Shown here: one piece after another, positions 8,947 through 17,942 of the stretch
Position numbering within the stretch: the first letter of the stretch is position 1
Layout: each line of letters starts with the position of its first letter
NCBI RefSeq assembly: GCF_020782235.1
Contig: NZ_JAJGNO010000003.1
Location: 248,001-312,000, forward strand
From: Sphingobium naphthae
GTDB taxonomy: Bacteria; Pseudomonadota; Alphaproteobacteria; Sphingomonadales; Sphingomonadaceae
Reading direction: 5' to 3'
DNA length: 64,000 nt
Notes under the pieces: generated by a model
What the model saw: the letters and a program-made list of their open reading frames with translations, nothing else
What the model was told of the DNA's origin: nothing
Database searches by the model: none
Position numbers and translations under genes: made by a program

Positions 8947-10523
8947 CAGGCGGCCACCTCCAGCTTGCCTTCGACGCGGCGCGTCAGGCCCCAGGGATTG
9001 GCGTCCTGCAGCGCGGGCGGCAGCAGCGCATCGGGCACGTCCTGATAGCAGACGGGGCGCAGGAAGCGCATCATCGCCAGCGTGCCGACCGAGGTCGACC
9101 GCCCGTCGGCAGTCGAGGGGAAGGGACCGCCATGGACCATGGCGTGGGTCACCTCGACGCCCGTGGGCCAGCCATTGGTCAGGATGCGGCCAACCTTGCG
9201 CGACAGGGTCGGCAGCAGCTTGGCGGCATGATCCTCGTCGCCTTCACCGATCTGCAGCGTGGCGGTCAGCTGACCTTCCAGCCCCGCGATCGTCGCGACG
9301 ATCTCCTCGATACTGGAGCAGCGGATGAGGACCGAGGACGAACCGAACACTTCTTCGGCGAGCACGGGGTTCGACTTGAAGGTCGCGCTGTCGGTCGAGA
9401 AGAAGGCGGCCTGGCCACGATTGACGCCTTCGGGATCGGTCCCGCGAGCAACGGTGGTGACGCCATCGGCGCCGGCCAGCGCGGCAACGCCCTTTTCATA
9501 GGCTTCGTGGATGCCCGGCGTCAGCATGACCTGCGGGGCGGCGCCCGACAGGGCGCTGGCGGCGGCGGCGACGAAGCTGTCGAGGTCCGGGCCGTCGAGC
9601 GCGATCACCAGGCCCGGATTGGTGCAGAACTGGCCCGAGCCCATGGTCAGCGAACCGACGAAGGCGGTGCCCATGGCTTCGGCGCGATTGGCGAGCGCGC
9701 CGGGCAGCAGCACGACCGGGTTGATAGACGACATTTCGGCATAGACCGGGATCGGCTCGGACCGCTCGGCAGCGATCTTCATCAGCGCCGTGCCGCCACC
9801 GCGCGAACCGGTGAAACCCACGGCCTTGATCCGCGGATCGGCGACCAGCGCGCTGCCCAGCGCGTGCGAGGCGCCCGGCAGGTAGGAGAAGACGCCTTCA
9901 TGCAGGCCACAGCTCTTGACCGCGGCCTGGATGGCGCGGGCGACCAGCTCGCCGGTGCCCGGATGGGCGCCATGGCCCTTGACAACGACGGGCGAACCGG
10001 CGGCGAAGGCGGCTGCGGTGTCGCCACCGGCTACCGAAAAGGCGAGCGGGAAGTTGGACGCGCCGAACACGGCGACGGCGCCGACCGAATGGTTGACGCG
10101 GCGCAGGTCGGCGCGCGGCAGCGGCTGGCGCTCGGGCAGCGCCTTGTCGATGGTGGCGTCGAGCCAGTCGCCCAGGCGCACATAGCTGGCGAAGAGGCGC
10201 AGCTGGCCCACGGTGCGGCCACGCTCGCCCTCCAGGCGGGCGCGCGGCAGACCGGTTTCGGCCATGGCGGTTTCGATCAGCAAGTCGCCGATGCCCATGA
10301 TATTGTCGGCGACGCTTTCCAGGAAGGTCGCGCGGGCGTCGGGCGACAGGGTCGAGAAGCTTTCGAACGCGGCCTCGGCCAGCGTGGTCGCTTCCTCGAC
10401 TTCAGCGGGCGTCGCGCTGGAAAAGGCGACATCGCCCTTTTCGCCGGTGGCCGGGTTGATGGCGTGGAAAGGCTCGCCGCCGTTGCGCTCGTTCGCGCCG
10501 ATGAGGATGGCTCCGTTGAACAT
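8946..10523 (-). CDS. Aldehyde dehydrogenase, alpha-ketoglutarate semialdehyde (2,5-dioxovalerate) type
   Basis: A 525-residue aldehyde dehydrogenase. The catalytic Cys is in GQFCTNPGLV, the general-base Glu in VYAEMSSINPV, and nucleotide-binding FTGSRGGG precedes them. Length and motifs fit the ketoglutaric-semialdehyde dehydrogenase group that ends non-phosphorylative pentose or hexarate catabolism by making 2-oxoglutarate. It follows the IlvD/Edd dehydratase by 145 bases and is coupled to the Gfo/Idh gene. The start has CAGGAG six bases upstream. Other ALDH substrates are possible. Confidence 0.85.
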   Translation of the reverse strand: MFNGAILIGANERNGGEPFHAINPATGEKGDVAFSSATPAEVEEATTLAEAAFESFSTLSPDARATFLESVADNIMGIGDLLIETAMAETGLPRARLEGERGRTVGQLRLFASYVRLGDWLDATIDKALPERQPLPRADLRRVNHSVGAVAVFGASNFPLAFSVAGGDTAAAFAAGSPVVVKGHGAHPGTGELVARAIQAAVKSCGLHEGVFSYLPGASHALGSALVADPRIKAVGFTGSRGGGTALMKIAAERSEPIPVYAEMSSINPVVLLPGALANRAEAMGTAFVGSLTMGSGQFCTNPGLVIALDGPDLDSFVAAAASALSGAAPQVMLTPGIHEAYEKGVAALAGADGVTTVARGTDPEGVNRGQAAFFSTDSATFKSNPVLAEEVFGSSSVLIRCSSIEEIVATIAGLEGQLTATLQIGEGDEDHAAKLLPTLSRKVGRILTNGWPTGVEVTHAMVHGGPFPSTADGRSTSVGTLAMMRFLRPVCYQDVPDALLPPALQDANPWGLTRRVEGKLEVAA

Positions 10524-10667
10524 GGCTGTCTCCTGAAGGGGGTCAGAATGGTCTGGCTAGACGATCGCGCCGCAAGGGCAGGTAATGATTTCCCGGCGAT
10601 CGCGATGCGAAACAGGATGGGAGTGGACGGCGACGCAGATGGACAGTCGCCGTCCCACTTTCAATGA

Positions 10668-12470
10668 TCAGTGATTGTCGCGCGGCAGGCCCTTGGTCTG
10701 GGCGATGCGCTGATATTTTTCCGCGCCTTCCAAAATGGCGCCGGTGTTCATCTGGCCGACGACCGAGCGCTGGATTTCCTGCCAAGGCGTTTGCGAGGCG
10801 GGATAGGGGTAGCCGCCCGCAGCCTCCAGCTTCGCGCGGCGCGCAGCGAGTTCCTCGTCGGAAATGAGGACGTTCACCTCTCCCTTGTTGAGGTCCATGC
10901 GGACGCGGTCGCCGGTTTCCAGCAGCGCCAGGCCACCCATCGCCGCCGCTTCGGGCGAGGCGTTGAGGATGGAGGGGCTGCCCGATGTGCCCGACTGGCG
11001 GCCATCGCCGATGCAGGGCAAAGCGGAAATGCCTTCGGTGATCAGATAGGCGGGAGGGCGCATGTTCACGACTTCGGCCGCGCCGGGATAGCCGATCGGT
11101 CCGGCGCCGCGCATGAACATCAGCGTGTCCGGGGTGATGCCGACCGCCGGATCGTCGATGCGGTGATGATAATCCTCCGGCCCGTCGAACACGACCGCCG
11201 GACCTTCGAAGGCGTTGGGATCATCGGGATTGGACAGGTAGCGTTCGCGGAATTCCTGGCTGATGACGCTGGTCTTCATGATCGCGGCATCGAACAGATT
11301 GCCCGACAGCACCAGGAAGCCGGCCTCCTCCTTGATCGGCTGGGCGAAGGGGCGGATGACCTTTTCATCCTCGATCTCCACGCCCCGGCAATTTTCGCCC
11401 ATGGTCTTGCCATTGACGGTCATCGCCCCTTCGCGGATCAGCCCCTGCTCGATCAGCTGGCTGATAACGGCGGGCAGGCCGCCGGCGCGGTAATAATCCT
11501 CGCCCAGATATTCGCCGGCCGGCTGCATATTGACCAGCAGCGGCACTTTGTGACCCACCGTCTCCCAATCCTTGAGCGGCAGATCGACGCCCATGTGGCG
11601 TGCGATCGCGGCCAGATGAATGGGTGCGTTGGTCGAACCGCCGATCGCCGAGTTGGCGACGATGGCGTTGTGGAACGCGTCGAGCGTCATGATGTCGGAG
11701 GGCTTCAAATCCTCATGCACCATTTCCACGATCCGCTTGCCAGTGTGATAGGCGGATTCCTGACGATCGCGATAGGGGGCCGGGATCGCGGCGGTGCCCG
11801 GAAGCATCATGCCCAGCGCTTCGGCCAGGGCGTTCATGGTGCTGGCGGTGCCCATGGTGTTGCAGAAGCCGGTGGACGGCGCCGAGGAGGCGACGAGCTT
11901 GATGAAGCCTTCATCGTCGATCTTGCCGGCGGCGAGCAGCTGGCGGCCATGCCAGACGATCGTGCCCGACCCGGTGCGCTCGCCCTTGTGCCAGCCGTTG
12001 AGCATCGGGCCGACCGACAGGGCGATCGCCGGGATGTTGACGGTGGCCGCCGCCATCAGCAGCGCCGGCGTGGTCTTGTCGCAGCCCGTGGTCAGGATCA
12101 CACCGTCGAGCGGATAGCCGTACAGCGCCTCGACGAGGCCGAGATAGGTAAGGTTGCGGTCCAGACCCGCGGTCGGGCGCTTGCCGGTTTCCTGGATCGG
12201 ATGCACTGGGAATTCGATGGCGATGCCGCCCATTTCGCGAATGCCCTCGCGCATGCGCTCGGCCAGAACGATATGATGGCGGTTGCACGGCGACAGGTCG
12301 CTGCCGGTCTGGGCGATGCCGATGATCGGCTTGCCGCTGCGCAATTCCTCAAGGGACAGGCCGAAATTCAGATAGCGCTCCAGATAGAGCGAGGTCATGT
12401 CGATATTGTCGGGGTTGTCGAACCAGGCGCGGCTGCGCAGCTTCGGGGCGGACTTGGTCGAATCGCTCAT
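10668..12470 (-). CDS. IlvD/Edd family sugar-acid dehydratase (pentonate dehydratase-like)
   Basis: A 600-residue iron-sulfur dehydratase converting an aldonic acid to a 2-keto-3-deoxy acid. The three cluster cysteines are visible: Cys62 ([10 protein letters not shown]), Cys130 ([10 protein letters not shown]) and Cys203 ([10 protein letters not shown]). The N-terminal [11 protein letters not shown] and C-terminal KGLPRDNH are typical of the arabonate/xylonate branch rather than of IlvD of branched-chain biosynthesis. It is the first gene of the operon, with an AGGA site 6 bases before the ATG. The substrate is probably a pentonate or galactonate. Confidence 0.87.
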   Translation of the reverse strand: MSDSTKSAPKLRSRAWFDNPDNIDMTSLYLERYLNFGLSLEELRSGKPIIGIAQTGSDLSPCNRHHIVLAERMREGIREMGGIAIEFPVHPIQETGKRPTAGLDRNLTYLGLVEALYGYPLDGVILTTGCDKTTPALLMAAATVNIPAIALSVGPMLNGWHKGERTGSGTIVWHGRQLLAAGKIDDEGFIKLVASSAPSTGFCNTMGTASTMNALAEALGMMLPGTAAIPAPYRDRQESAYHTGKRIVEMVHEDLKPSDIMTLDAFHNAIVANSAIGGSTNAPIHLAAIARHMGVDLPLKDWETVGHKVPLLVNMQPAGEYLGEDYYRAGGLPAVISQLIEQGLIREGAMTVNGKTMGENCRGVEIEDEKVIRPFAQPIKEEAGFLVLSGNLFDAAIMKTSVISQEFRERYLSNPDDPNAFEGPAVVFDGPEDYHHRIDDPAVGITPDTLMFMRGAGPIGYPGAAEVVNMRPPAYLITEGISALPCIGDGRQSGTSGSPSILNASPEAAAMGGLALLETGDRVRMDLNKGEVNVLISDEELAARRAKLEAAGGYPYPASQTPWQEIQRSVVGQMNTGAILEGAEKYQRIAQTKGLPRDNH

Positions 12471-12520
12471 TGGGCATCCTGACGAAAGAGACGGGGCGCG
12501 TTATGCGCGCTCGCAGCCTC

Positions 12521-12547
12521 GATATACTCAGACAAATAGAAATTCAA
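12521..12547 (-). promoter_or_regulatory. Possible promoter of the sugar-oxidation operon
   Basis: An AT-rich island in an otherwise GC-rich gap. On the minus strand TTGAAT is followed 15 bases later by TATATC, about 50 bases upstream of the dehydratase start. The spacing is short for a sigma-70 promoter. A GntR operator is expected nearby, but I could not define one. The divergent ctaA starts on the other side; bases 12556-12670 show nothing else. Confidence 0.28.
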
Positions 12548-12670
12548 GTTGGCATGCGGGCAGTAGCGACGATTTCACGACGCGCGGGGCGATCCGCGGC
12601 CGGGGCACTCCGGACCTTTTGTCCATGGCTCGCCCTTGAATATGACAGGGGGTAAGCGCATGGAACGGCG

Positions 12671-13699
12671 ATGACGATCATGCCCCACCGCTCGGCGCCA
12701 CGCGCCATCGCTCGCTGGTTGCTCATCGTGGCGGCGCTCGTCTTCTGCATGGTGGTGGTCGGCGGCATCACGCGCCTGACCGAATCGGGGCTGTCGATTA
12801 CCCAGTGGAAGCCGATCAGCGGCGCCATCCCGCCCCTGACACATGACCAGTGGATGGAGGCGTTCCGCCTGTACCAGCAAATTCCGGAATATCGGGAGAT
12901 CAACCGGGGCATGAGCCTGTCCCAGTTCCAGTTCATTTTTTTCTGGGAGTGGGTGCACCGGCTGCTCGGGCGATTGATCGGCGTCGCCTTCGCGCTGCCG
13001 CTGCTGTGGTTCGCCTGGAAGCGGGCGATCCCTGAGGGCTATGGCTGGCGGCTGACGGCCCTGCTCGCGTTGGGCGGACTGCAGGGCGCGATCGGCTGGT
13101 GGATGGTCGAATCCGGCCTGTCGGAGCGCACCGACGTCAGCCATTATCGCCTGGCGGTGCATCTGCTGACGGCGCTGTTCATCATGGGCGGGCTGATCTG
13201 GACCGCGCTCGACCTGCGCGCGTTGGCCCGCCACCCCGGCGCGCGCCCGGCGCGATTGCGACCCTTCGCACTGGCCGTGCTGCTGGCGCTGCTGGTTCAG
13301 CTGATGTTCGGCGCCTTCACCGCAGGGCTGGACGCAGGCTATGTGTCCAACAGCTGGCCGCTCATGAACGATCATCTGGTGCCCGAAGGCATCAGCTGGG
13401 GTGGCTCGCTCTGGGCGACGCTGTCGTCCGATCCCTATCTCGTCCACTTCATCCACCGCTGGTGGGCCTGGGTCGCGGCCCTGCTGCTGGTGCTGCTGGC
13501 GCGGCGGGCGAAGCGCGCCGGCCAGCGCGGCGCATCGATCGCACTCCATGCGGCAGTGGGCACGCAGATCATCCTGGGCATCGCGACGGTGCTCACCGGC
13601 ATCGCCCTGCCGCTGGCGGTGCTGCACCAGGCGGTCGGCGCGCTGGTCGTCGGGGCCGCCGCCTGGGCAGCGCATGCGGCGGGGCGGCAGCGCCTATGA
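12671..13699 (+). CDS. ctaA: Heme A synthase (COX15/CtaA)
   Basis: A 342-residue eight-helix membrane protein that oxidises the C8 methyl of heme O to the formyl group of heme A for aa3-type cytochrome oxidase. Conserved features: VVVGGITRLTESGLSITQWKP at the first helix, EWVHRLLGRLIG, HFIHRWWAW and VLHQAVGALVV with heme-ligand histidines. It overlaps the next gene by ATGA. No other cox assembly gene is adjacent, but a short oxidase subunit IV lies 3 kb downstream. An internal ATG at 12680 is an alternative start. Confidence 0.95.
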   Translation: MTIMPHRSAPRAIARWLLIVAALVFCMVVVGGITRLTESGLSITQWKPISGAIPPLTHDQWMEAFRLYQQIPEYREINRGMSLSQFQFIFFWEWVHRLLGRLIGVAFALPLLWFAWKRAIPEGYGWRLTALLALGGLQGAIGWWMVESGLSERTDVSHYRLAVHLLTALFIMGGLIWTALDLRALARHPGARPARLRPFALAVLLALLVQLMFGAFTAGLDAGYVSNSWPLMNDHLVPEGISWGGSLWATLSSDPYLVHFIHRWWAWVAALLLVLLARRAKRAGQRGASIALHAAVGTQIILGIATVLTGIALPLAVLHQAVGALVVGAAAWAAHAAGRQRL

Positions 13700-14496
13700 G
13701 TACGATACGCTGGGCCTTGCCGCTGTTGATAGCGGTCGCCGCACAACCGGCTTCCGCGGAGCGGATCGCCGTTCCCTTCGCGCCGCCGCTGGGGCAAGCG
13801 CTGGCCTATGACATCGACCAGCATCGCCCCGTCGCCGGGCAGGAGAGCCGGTTCAGCGCTCATCGGACGTTGCGCTTCGAACAGGCGGAGGACGGCTACC
13901 GACTTCATGCGGTTCTGGAGTCGCTGGACAGCGATGCGCCGGAGGCGGCGGCTGCATCCTTCCGCGCGGCGCTGACGCCGCTGATCGGGGTTGCGATGCG
14001 CTTTCGCCTGGATGGGCAGGGAAAGATCGTCGGCCTGGACGATGATGAAGCCATATGGATTGCCGTCGAGCAGGGGCTGGAGCGGATGATGGCGCATTTT
14101 GCCGCCGACACGCCGCGCCATCGCGCCGCGCAATCCGTCAAAGCGCTGTTCGCCGGCCTGTCACGCGAAGCGCGGCTGGCGTTGCTGGCCGGCGAATATC
14201 AGCCCTTGCTGCTCTTCGCGGCGGGCGAGGTCGAGGATGGTCCGGGCGGCAGTGGCGTCAGGACGATGGCGGGGTCGCCGCTTGGCCGGCCGGTGCCGGT
14301 TGAAGGCGTCCTGGCGCTGCGCCAGCGGACGAGCGACAGCCTGTCGCTGACCGAAACGTTGACCGGAGAAGGCGTGCAGGTGCGCATGGACTATGCCCTT
14401 TCGCCCCGCACTGGCCTGGTCGCTCGCCAGACTCGCAGATTGTCCGTGGGAGAGCGGACGCTGACCGAGGAACGGGTGCTGCGCCCGGCGCCCTGA
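13696..14496 (+). CDS. Exported protein of unknown function coupled to ctaA
   Basis: A 266-residue protein starting MSTIRWALPLLIAVAAQPAS, a clear signal peptide with probable cleavage near SAERIA. The frame is open well upstream inside ctaA, but the ATG at 13696 overlaps the ctaA stop (ATGA) and starts the signal peptide. The mature part is soluble with alternating short strands (LRFEQAEDGYRLHAVLESL, then VRMDYALSPRTGLV) and may form a beta-rich periplasmic domain. No family is recognised with confidence. Confidence 0.65.
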   Translation: MSTIRWALPLLIAVAAQPASAERIAVPFAPPLGQALAYDIDQHRPVAGQESRFSAHRTLRFEQAEDGYRLHAVLESLDSDAPEAAAASFRAALTPLIGVAMRFRLDGQGKIVGLDDDEAIWIAVEQGLERMMAHFAADTPRHRAAQSVKALFAGLSREARLALLAGEYQPLLLFAAGEVEDGPGGSGVRTMAGSPLGRPVPVEGVLALRQRTSDSLSLTETLTGEGVQVRMDYALSPRTGLVARQTRRLSVGERTLTEERVLRPAP

Positions 14497-14502
14497 AGCG
14501 GA

Positions 14503-15129
14503 TCAGGGCTTGGCGGCGTTGTCGGCCGGGGCGGAGGCTCCCGCCTGTTCGGCGCCATCGCGCGGCGCGAACACGCGCAGGCTGTCGAGCAGCTTTTCGG
14601 CGATGCTCTGATATTGTTCGCTCAGCATTTCGGGATAGACGAAGGTCGCAGTGACCATCGACCCGTCCGGCTGCCGGAGCAGGCGCACGGCGACATTATT
14701 GCCTTCGCCGTCATTGGCGGTGCCGCGATATTCATTGTCGCCGACAAAGTCGCCATCAACGCCTTCCGCGCCGCTGCTCAGCGCCTCGACGATCTGTTGC
14801 AGCGTCTGGTCATCGCCATTCTTCTGCCAGAAAACGCGCACGTCCGCGCCTGCGCCGGGATCTTCATAGACGACGCCATCATCGTTGCTCGCGCCCTTGT
14901 CCATCACCCAGCCTTCGGGGAGGGTGACGGAAAAGCCGCGGTCCAGATTCACATAGTTGCGGCTGTCGGGCGTTTCGTCGGCCTGCTGGTTGGAAATGGC
15001 ATTGGCGGCCGCGGCATTAGCGGCGGCGGCCAGTTCCTCCTGGCTTGGCATGTCGGCGACCGGCTCGGTCCGGCCGCATGCGGCGAGCAGCAGGATGGGC
15101 AGGCAGGCGGCGAGCGGAGCATGTTTCAT
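14503..15129 (-). CDS. Lipoprotein of unknown function
   Basis: A 208-residue protein with a lipoprotein signal: MKHAPLAACLPILLLAACGR, lipobox LAAC at residue 18. A low-complexity Ala/Asn stretch (ELAAAANAAAANAISN) follows, then a compact domain starting YVNLDRGFSVTLPEGW that resembles PsbP/DUF1795-like folds by pattern only, and an Ala/Pro-rich tail. Codons upstream of 15129 in this frame belong to the shadow of the regulator gene. It lies convergent to the preceding exported protein and 65 bases after the NtrC-like gene. Function unknown. Confidence 0.68.
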   Translation of the reverse strand: MKHAPLAACLPILLLAACGRTEPVADMPSQEELAAAANAAAANAISNQQADETPDSRNYVNLDRGFSVTLPEGWVMDKGASNDDGVVYEDPGAGADVRVFWQKNGDDQTLQQIVEALSSGAEGVDGDFVGDNEYRGTANDGEGNNVAVRLLRQPDGSMVTATFVYPEMLSEQYQSIAEKLLDSLRVFAPRDGAEQAGASAPADNAAKP

Positions 15130-15194
15130 GCCCCGTTCCAAAGCATAGCCGCGCGCGGATTTCAACGGCGCAGCATGCGCGATCGACGACCGGT

Positions 15195-16643
15195 TCAGGC
15201 GGCGCTGTCGATGCCCAGTTCGGCCAGCTTGCGATAGAGGGTCGAACGGCCGATCCCCAGCCGCCGCGCCACTTCGGTCATGCGCCCGCGATAATGGCCG
15301 ATGGCAAGCCGGATCACATCCGCCTCGATCTCGGCCAGCTGGCGGACATGGCCGTCCAGTTCGAACAGGGTGATGCCCGCGCCATCGCGATGCGGCTGGC
15401 TGATCGCGCGCACCCGCGGCGTCACCCGATCGATCATGTCGCCGGCGCGGATCTGCGCCGCGATCTGCGGGAAATCCTGCGGCGTCAGCGCGTCGCCCTC
15501 GCACAGCACGGCGGCGCGGAACAGCGCATTTTGCAGCTGCCGGACATTGCCCGGCCAGGGGTGCTGCATCAGCAGCGAGAGCGCGTCGTCGGTCAGGCCC
15601 AGGCTGCGCAAGCCGGGCTGGCCGGCGATGCGGGCGAGCAGGTGACGGCAGAGCGCGGGTATGTCGCCCATCCGCTCGCGCAGCGGCGGCACGGTCAGCT
15701 GCACGACATTGAGGCGATAATAGAGATCCTCGCGGAAGCGACCGGCTTCGATTTCCTCGCTCAGCCGCTTGTTGGTGGCGGCGATGACGCGCACATCGAC
15801 ATGCACGGGGCGGCGCGCGCCGATCGGCTGCACTTCGCCATCCTGCAGCACGCGCAACAGCTTGACCTGCGCGTCGAGCGGCATTTCGCTGACTTCGTCG
15901 AGGAAGATCGTGCCCATGTCGGCGGCGACGAACTTGCCGACATGGCGGTCGAACGCACCGGTGAAGGCGCCGCGTTCATGGCCGAACAGCTCCGATTCGA
16001 CCAGGTTGGCCGGGATGGCGCCGCAATTGACGGTCACCATCGCCTGCTTGTGGCGCGGGGAAGCGGCATGGATGGCGCGCGCGATGACATCCTTGCCGAC
16101 GCCGCTTTCTCCTTCGATCAGCACGGGCACGCGTGCGCGCGCCGCCTTGGCGGCGATGGCGAGGGCGGCGCGGAACTGCGGCGCAGAGCCGACCACATCC
16201 TCGAACGACAGCGGGGCGGTGATCTTCTCCGTCAGCGGGCGCAATTCGCCAGCGGCCGCCCCGTCAGCCAGCGTCGCGTTGAGCGCGGCGAGCAGCCGTT
16301 CGGGCGCGATCGGCTTCGACAGATAATCGGTCGCGCCAGCGCGCATCGCCTCCACCGCCACCGCGACATTATTGTGCGCGGTAAGGATCAGGATCGGCAG
16401 GGCGGGACGACGAGCGCGAATGTCGCGGATCAGGCCCGATGGCTCATAGTCCGGGCTCCATTGGTCGAGGATGATCGCATCCAACTGCATGCCATCCTGC
16501 GTGCCCAGCATGGCGATCGCCGTTTCGCCGTCGGCCGCGAAGATGGTGCGCCATCCCGCACGGGAAGCGAGGGCCGACACCAGCCGGCGCTGCGCCGGTT
16601 CATCGTCGATCAGCATCACTATGGGTACGCCGTCGCGCGCCAT
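15195..16643 (-). CDS. NtrC-family sigma-54-dependent response regulator
   Basis: A 482-residue activator. The receiver domain (about 1-125) has phosphoacceptor Asp60, Thr88 and Lys110. The AAA+ domain has Walker A GESGVGK (178-184) and the sigma-54-contacting GAFTGA (225-230), then DEVSEMP. A Fis-type HTH ends the protein (EVARRLGIGRSTLYRKLAELG). It would activate RpoN promoters on phosphorylation. The residues after the phosphoacceptor (QWSPDY) depart from the usual LxMP. No histidine kinase lies beside it, so its partner is elsewhere or shared. GAGGGG precedes the start. Confidence 0.93.
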   Translation of the reverse strand: MARDGVPIVMLIDDEPAQRRLVSALASRAGWRTIFAADGETAIAMLGTQDGMQLDAIILDQWSPDYEPSGLIRDIRARRPALPILILTAHNNVAVAVEAMRAGATDYLSKPIAPERLLAALNATLADGAAAGELRPLTEKITAPLSFEDVVGSAPQFRAALAIAAKAARARVPVLIEGESGVGKDVIARAIHAASPRHKQAMVTVNCGAIPANLVESELFGHERGAFTGAFDRHVGKFVAADMGTIFLDEVSEMPLDAQVKLLRVLQDGEVQPIGARRPVHVDVRVIAATNKRLSEEIEAGRFREDLYYRLNVVQLTVPPLRERMGDIPALCRHLLARIAGQPGLRSLGLTDDALSLLMQHPWPGNVRQLQNALFRAAVLCEGDALTPQDFPQIAAQIRAGDMIDRVTPRVRAISQPHRDGAGITLFELDGHVRQLAEIEADVIRLAIGHYRGRMTEVARRLGIGRSTLYRKLAELGIDSAA

Positions 16644-16791
16644 TCCAACCCCTCGTCTTGATCAGGGGTCGGACCCTAGCCGCCGGCGGTAAAGGCCGGC
16701 TTAACCGCGGCGGATTTTCTGCGCGGGCGGTTGAGAGCGGCCCGGGGACGGGATAAGAGAAGCGTCAATTCGTCAGGAAGGGGATCATCGC

Positions 16792-16917
16792 ATGGCGTCG
16801 GACGGGAATATGAAGAGCGCGAACCAGACCTATCACAGCTTCGTGGGGCTGATGAAATGGGGAACGATCGCCAGCGTCGCCGTCGCGGCCGTCGTGGTGC
16901 TGCTGATCGCCAGTTGA
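16792..16917 (+). CDS. aa3-type cytochrome c oxidase subunit IV
   Basis: A 41-residue protein. The N-terminal half (SANQTYHSFVGLMKWGTIAS) matches the short subunit IV of alphaproteobacterial aa3 oxidases, and a single hydrophobic helix (VAVAAVVVLLIAS) completes it. It is an accessory membrane subunit without redox centres. AAGGGG lies about 9 bases before the ATG. It is not next to the catalytic oxidase genes. It precedes two small membrane proteins and lies divergent from the NtrC-like regulator. Confidence 0.85.
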   Translation: MASDGNMKSANQTYHSFVGLMKWGTIASVAVAAVVVLLIAS

Positions 16918-16953
16918 GGGCGGTAGCCTGTCCGAACATGCAGGCGGCGTGAC

Positions 16954-17235
16954 ATGATCGCTCCGCTGTCGCTGCTCCTTATCGCGCCGCCGATCATTGC
17001 GGCGTTCCTGCTGGCCCGCGCTGCTATGCCGCGCTGGCGGCCTGCCATGGTCATGCTGCTATGCGCCATGTCCGCCGTGCCGCTCGCCGGCGCGTGGATC
17101 GTCGCTGCCGAAGTCGGCGGGGCGGGGCCCAAATTGCTGAGCCTTTCGGCGATCCTGCTGGGCAGCATCGCGCTGGTGGCGGGGTTCGGGCTGGTCGAAC
17201 GCGCCCTTGGCGGATCGAAGGATGATCCGGCATGA
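16954..17235 (+). CDS. Small membrane protein, unknown
   Basis: A 93-residue protein with about three hydrophobic segments: MIAPLSLLLIAPPIIAAFLL, then MVMLLCAMSAVPLAGAWIVA, then LLSLSAILLGSIALVAGFGL. The tail is acidic (GGSKDDPA). The stop overlaps the next start (ATGA), so the two are probably a translational pair, perhaps forming one membrane complex. It follows the oxidase subunit IV by 36 bases. No family recognised. Confidence 0.6.
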   Translation: MIAPLSLLLIAPPIIAAFLLARAAMPRWRPAMVMLLCAMSAVPLAGAWIVAAEVGGAGPKLLSLSAILLGSIALVAGFGLVERALGGSKDDPA

Positions 17236-17870
17236 CGATGCTTTCGCCAGTGGCGATGCTCGGCTGGATCGGCGCGGTGTTGCTGTTTCTGCTGGCGCTT
17301 CGCACATGGTCGGATGGGCGTGCGGCGCGTCGGCGCGCGCGCATGGGCCTGGCGGGGATGATGCTCGCCATGGGCGCGGCGCTCTACACCCATGATGTCG
17401 TCAGCCTGCCCGAAATGCTGAGCATGGCGGCCCTGGGTAGCGGCATCGGCTATCTGATCGCGCGCCGGGCGTCGATGCGGTCGGCATGGCCCATATTGGC
17501 GCTGCTGCAGGCGATGATCGGCGCGGCGCTGCTGCTGACGGCGTTCGCCATAGACGGCAATGCCATCGCCTTCGCCATCCTGACGCCAGATGATGCGCGG
17601 CTCACCGGGACAAGCATGGTGCTGCTTGGCCTGGCCAAGGCATCCGGCGCGATTGTCCTGCTGGGATCGTTGCTGCTGTACCGCGCAACGGTCGGGGCAC
17701 GGGCTGGCGCGGAGCGGTGGCTGGCGCTCTTGGCGAGTTTGTCCGGCTTGGGCGGGGTCGCGATCGCGCTGCTGCTGCTGGGCGAGGCGGGGCTGGCCGG
17801 GATGAGCGGCATCGTCGGCGCCGCCGGACTGGCGCTCGGCCTGTTATTGCGTCCGGCAAAGGCCGATTAA
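17232..17870 (+). CDS. Polytopic membrane protein, unknown
   Basis: A 212-residue protein with about six hydrophobic segments (for example VAMLGWIGAVLLFLLALRTW and IVLLGSLLLYRATVG) and Arg-rich connecting loops (RAARRRARMG). ATGA-coupled to the 93-residue protein upstream. The distribution of positive charges fits an inner-membrane protein. Its place after subunit IV hints at a respiratory or membrane-assembly link, but nothing in the sequence proves it. It could also be two-part with the upstream partner. Confidence 0.6.
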   Translation: MTMLSPVAMLGWIGAVLLFLLALRTWSDGRAARRRARMGLAGMMLAMGAALYTHDVVSLPEMLSMAALGSGIGYLIARRASMRSAWPILALLQAMIGAALLLTAFAIDGNAIAFAILTPDDARLTGTSMVLLGLAKASGAIVLLGSLLLYRATVGARAGAERWLALLASLSGLGGVAIALLLLGEAGLAGMSGIVGAAGLALGLLLRPAKAD

Positions 17871-17942
17871 GCCTTTGACGCGCGCCGGCGGCTTCCCCTA
17901 ACCCTTGGCCGATGGCACGTACCTGAGGGGCAAGAAGGACAT

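Noticed and set aside
9132..12482. Long plus-strand frames opposite the aldehyde dehydrogenase and the dehydratase
   Set aside because: Both are mirror frames of genes with intact catalytic motifs; their translations resemble no protein.
12482..12670. Riboswitch in the gap between the dehydratase and ctaA
   Set aside because: No conserved riboswitch core was recognised; only an AT-rich promoter-like patch is visible.
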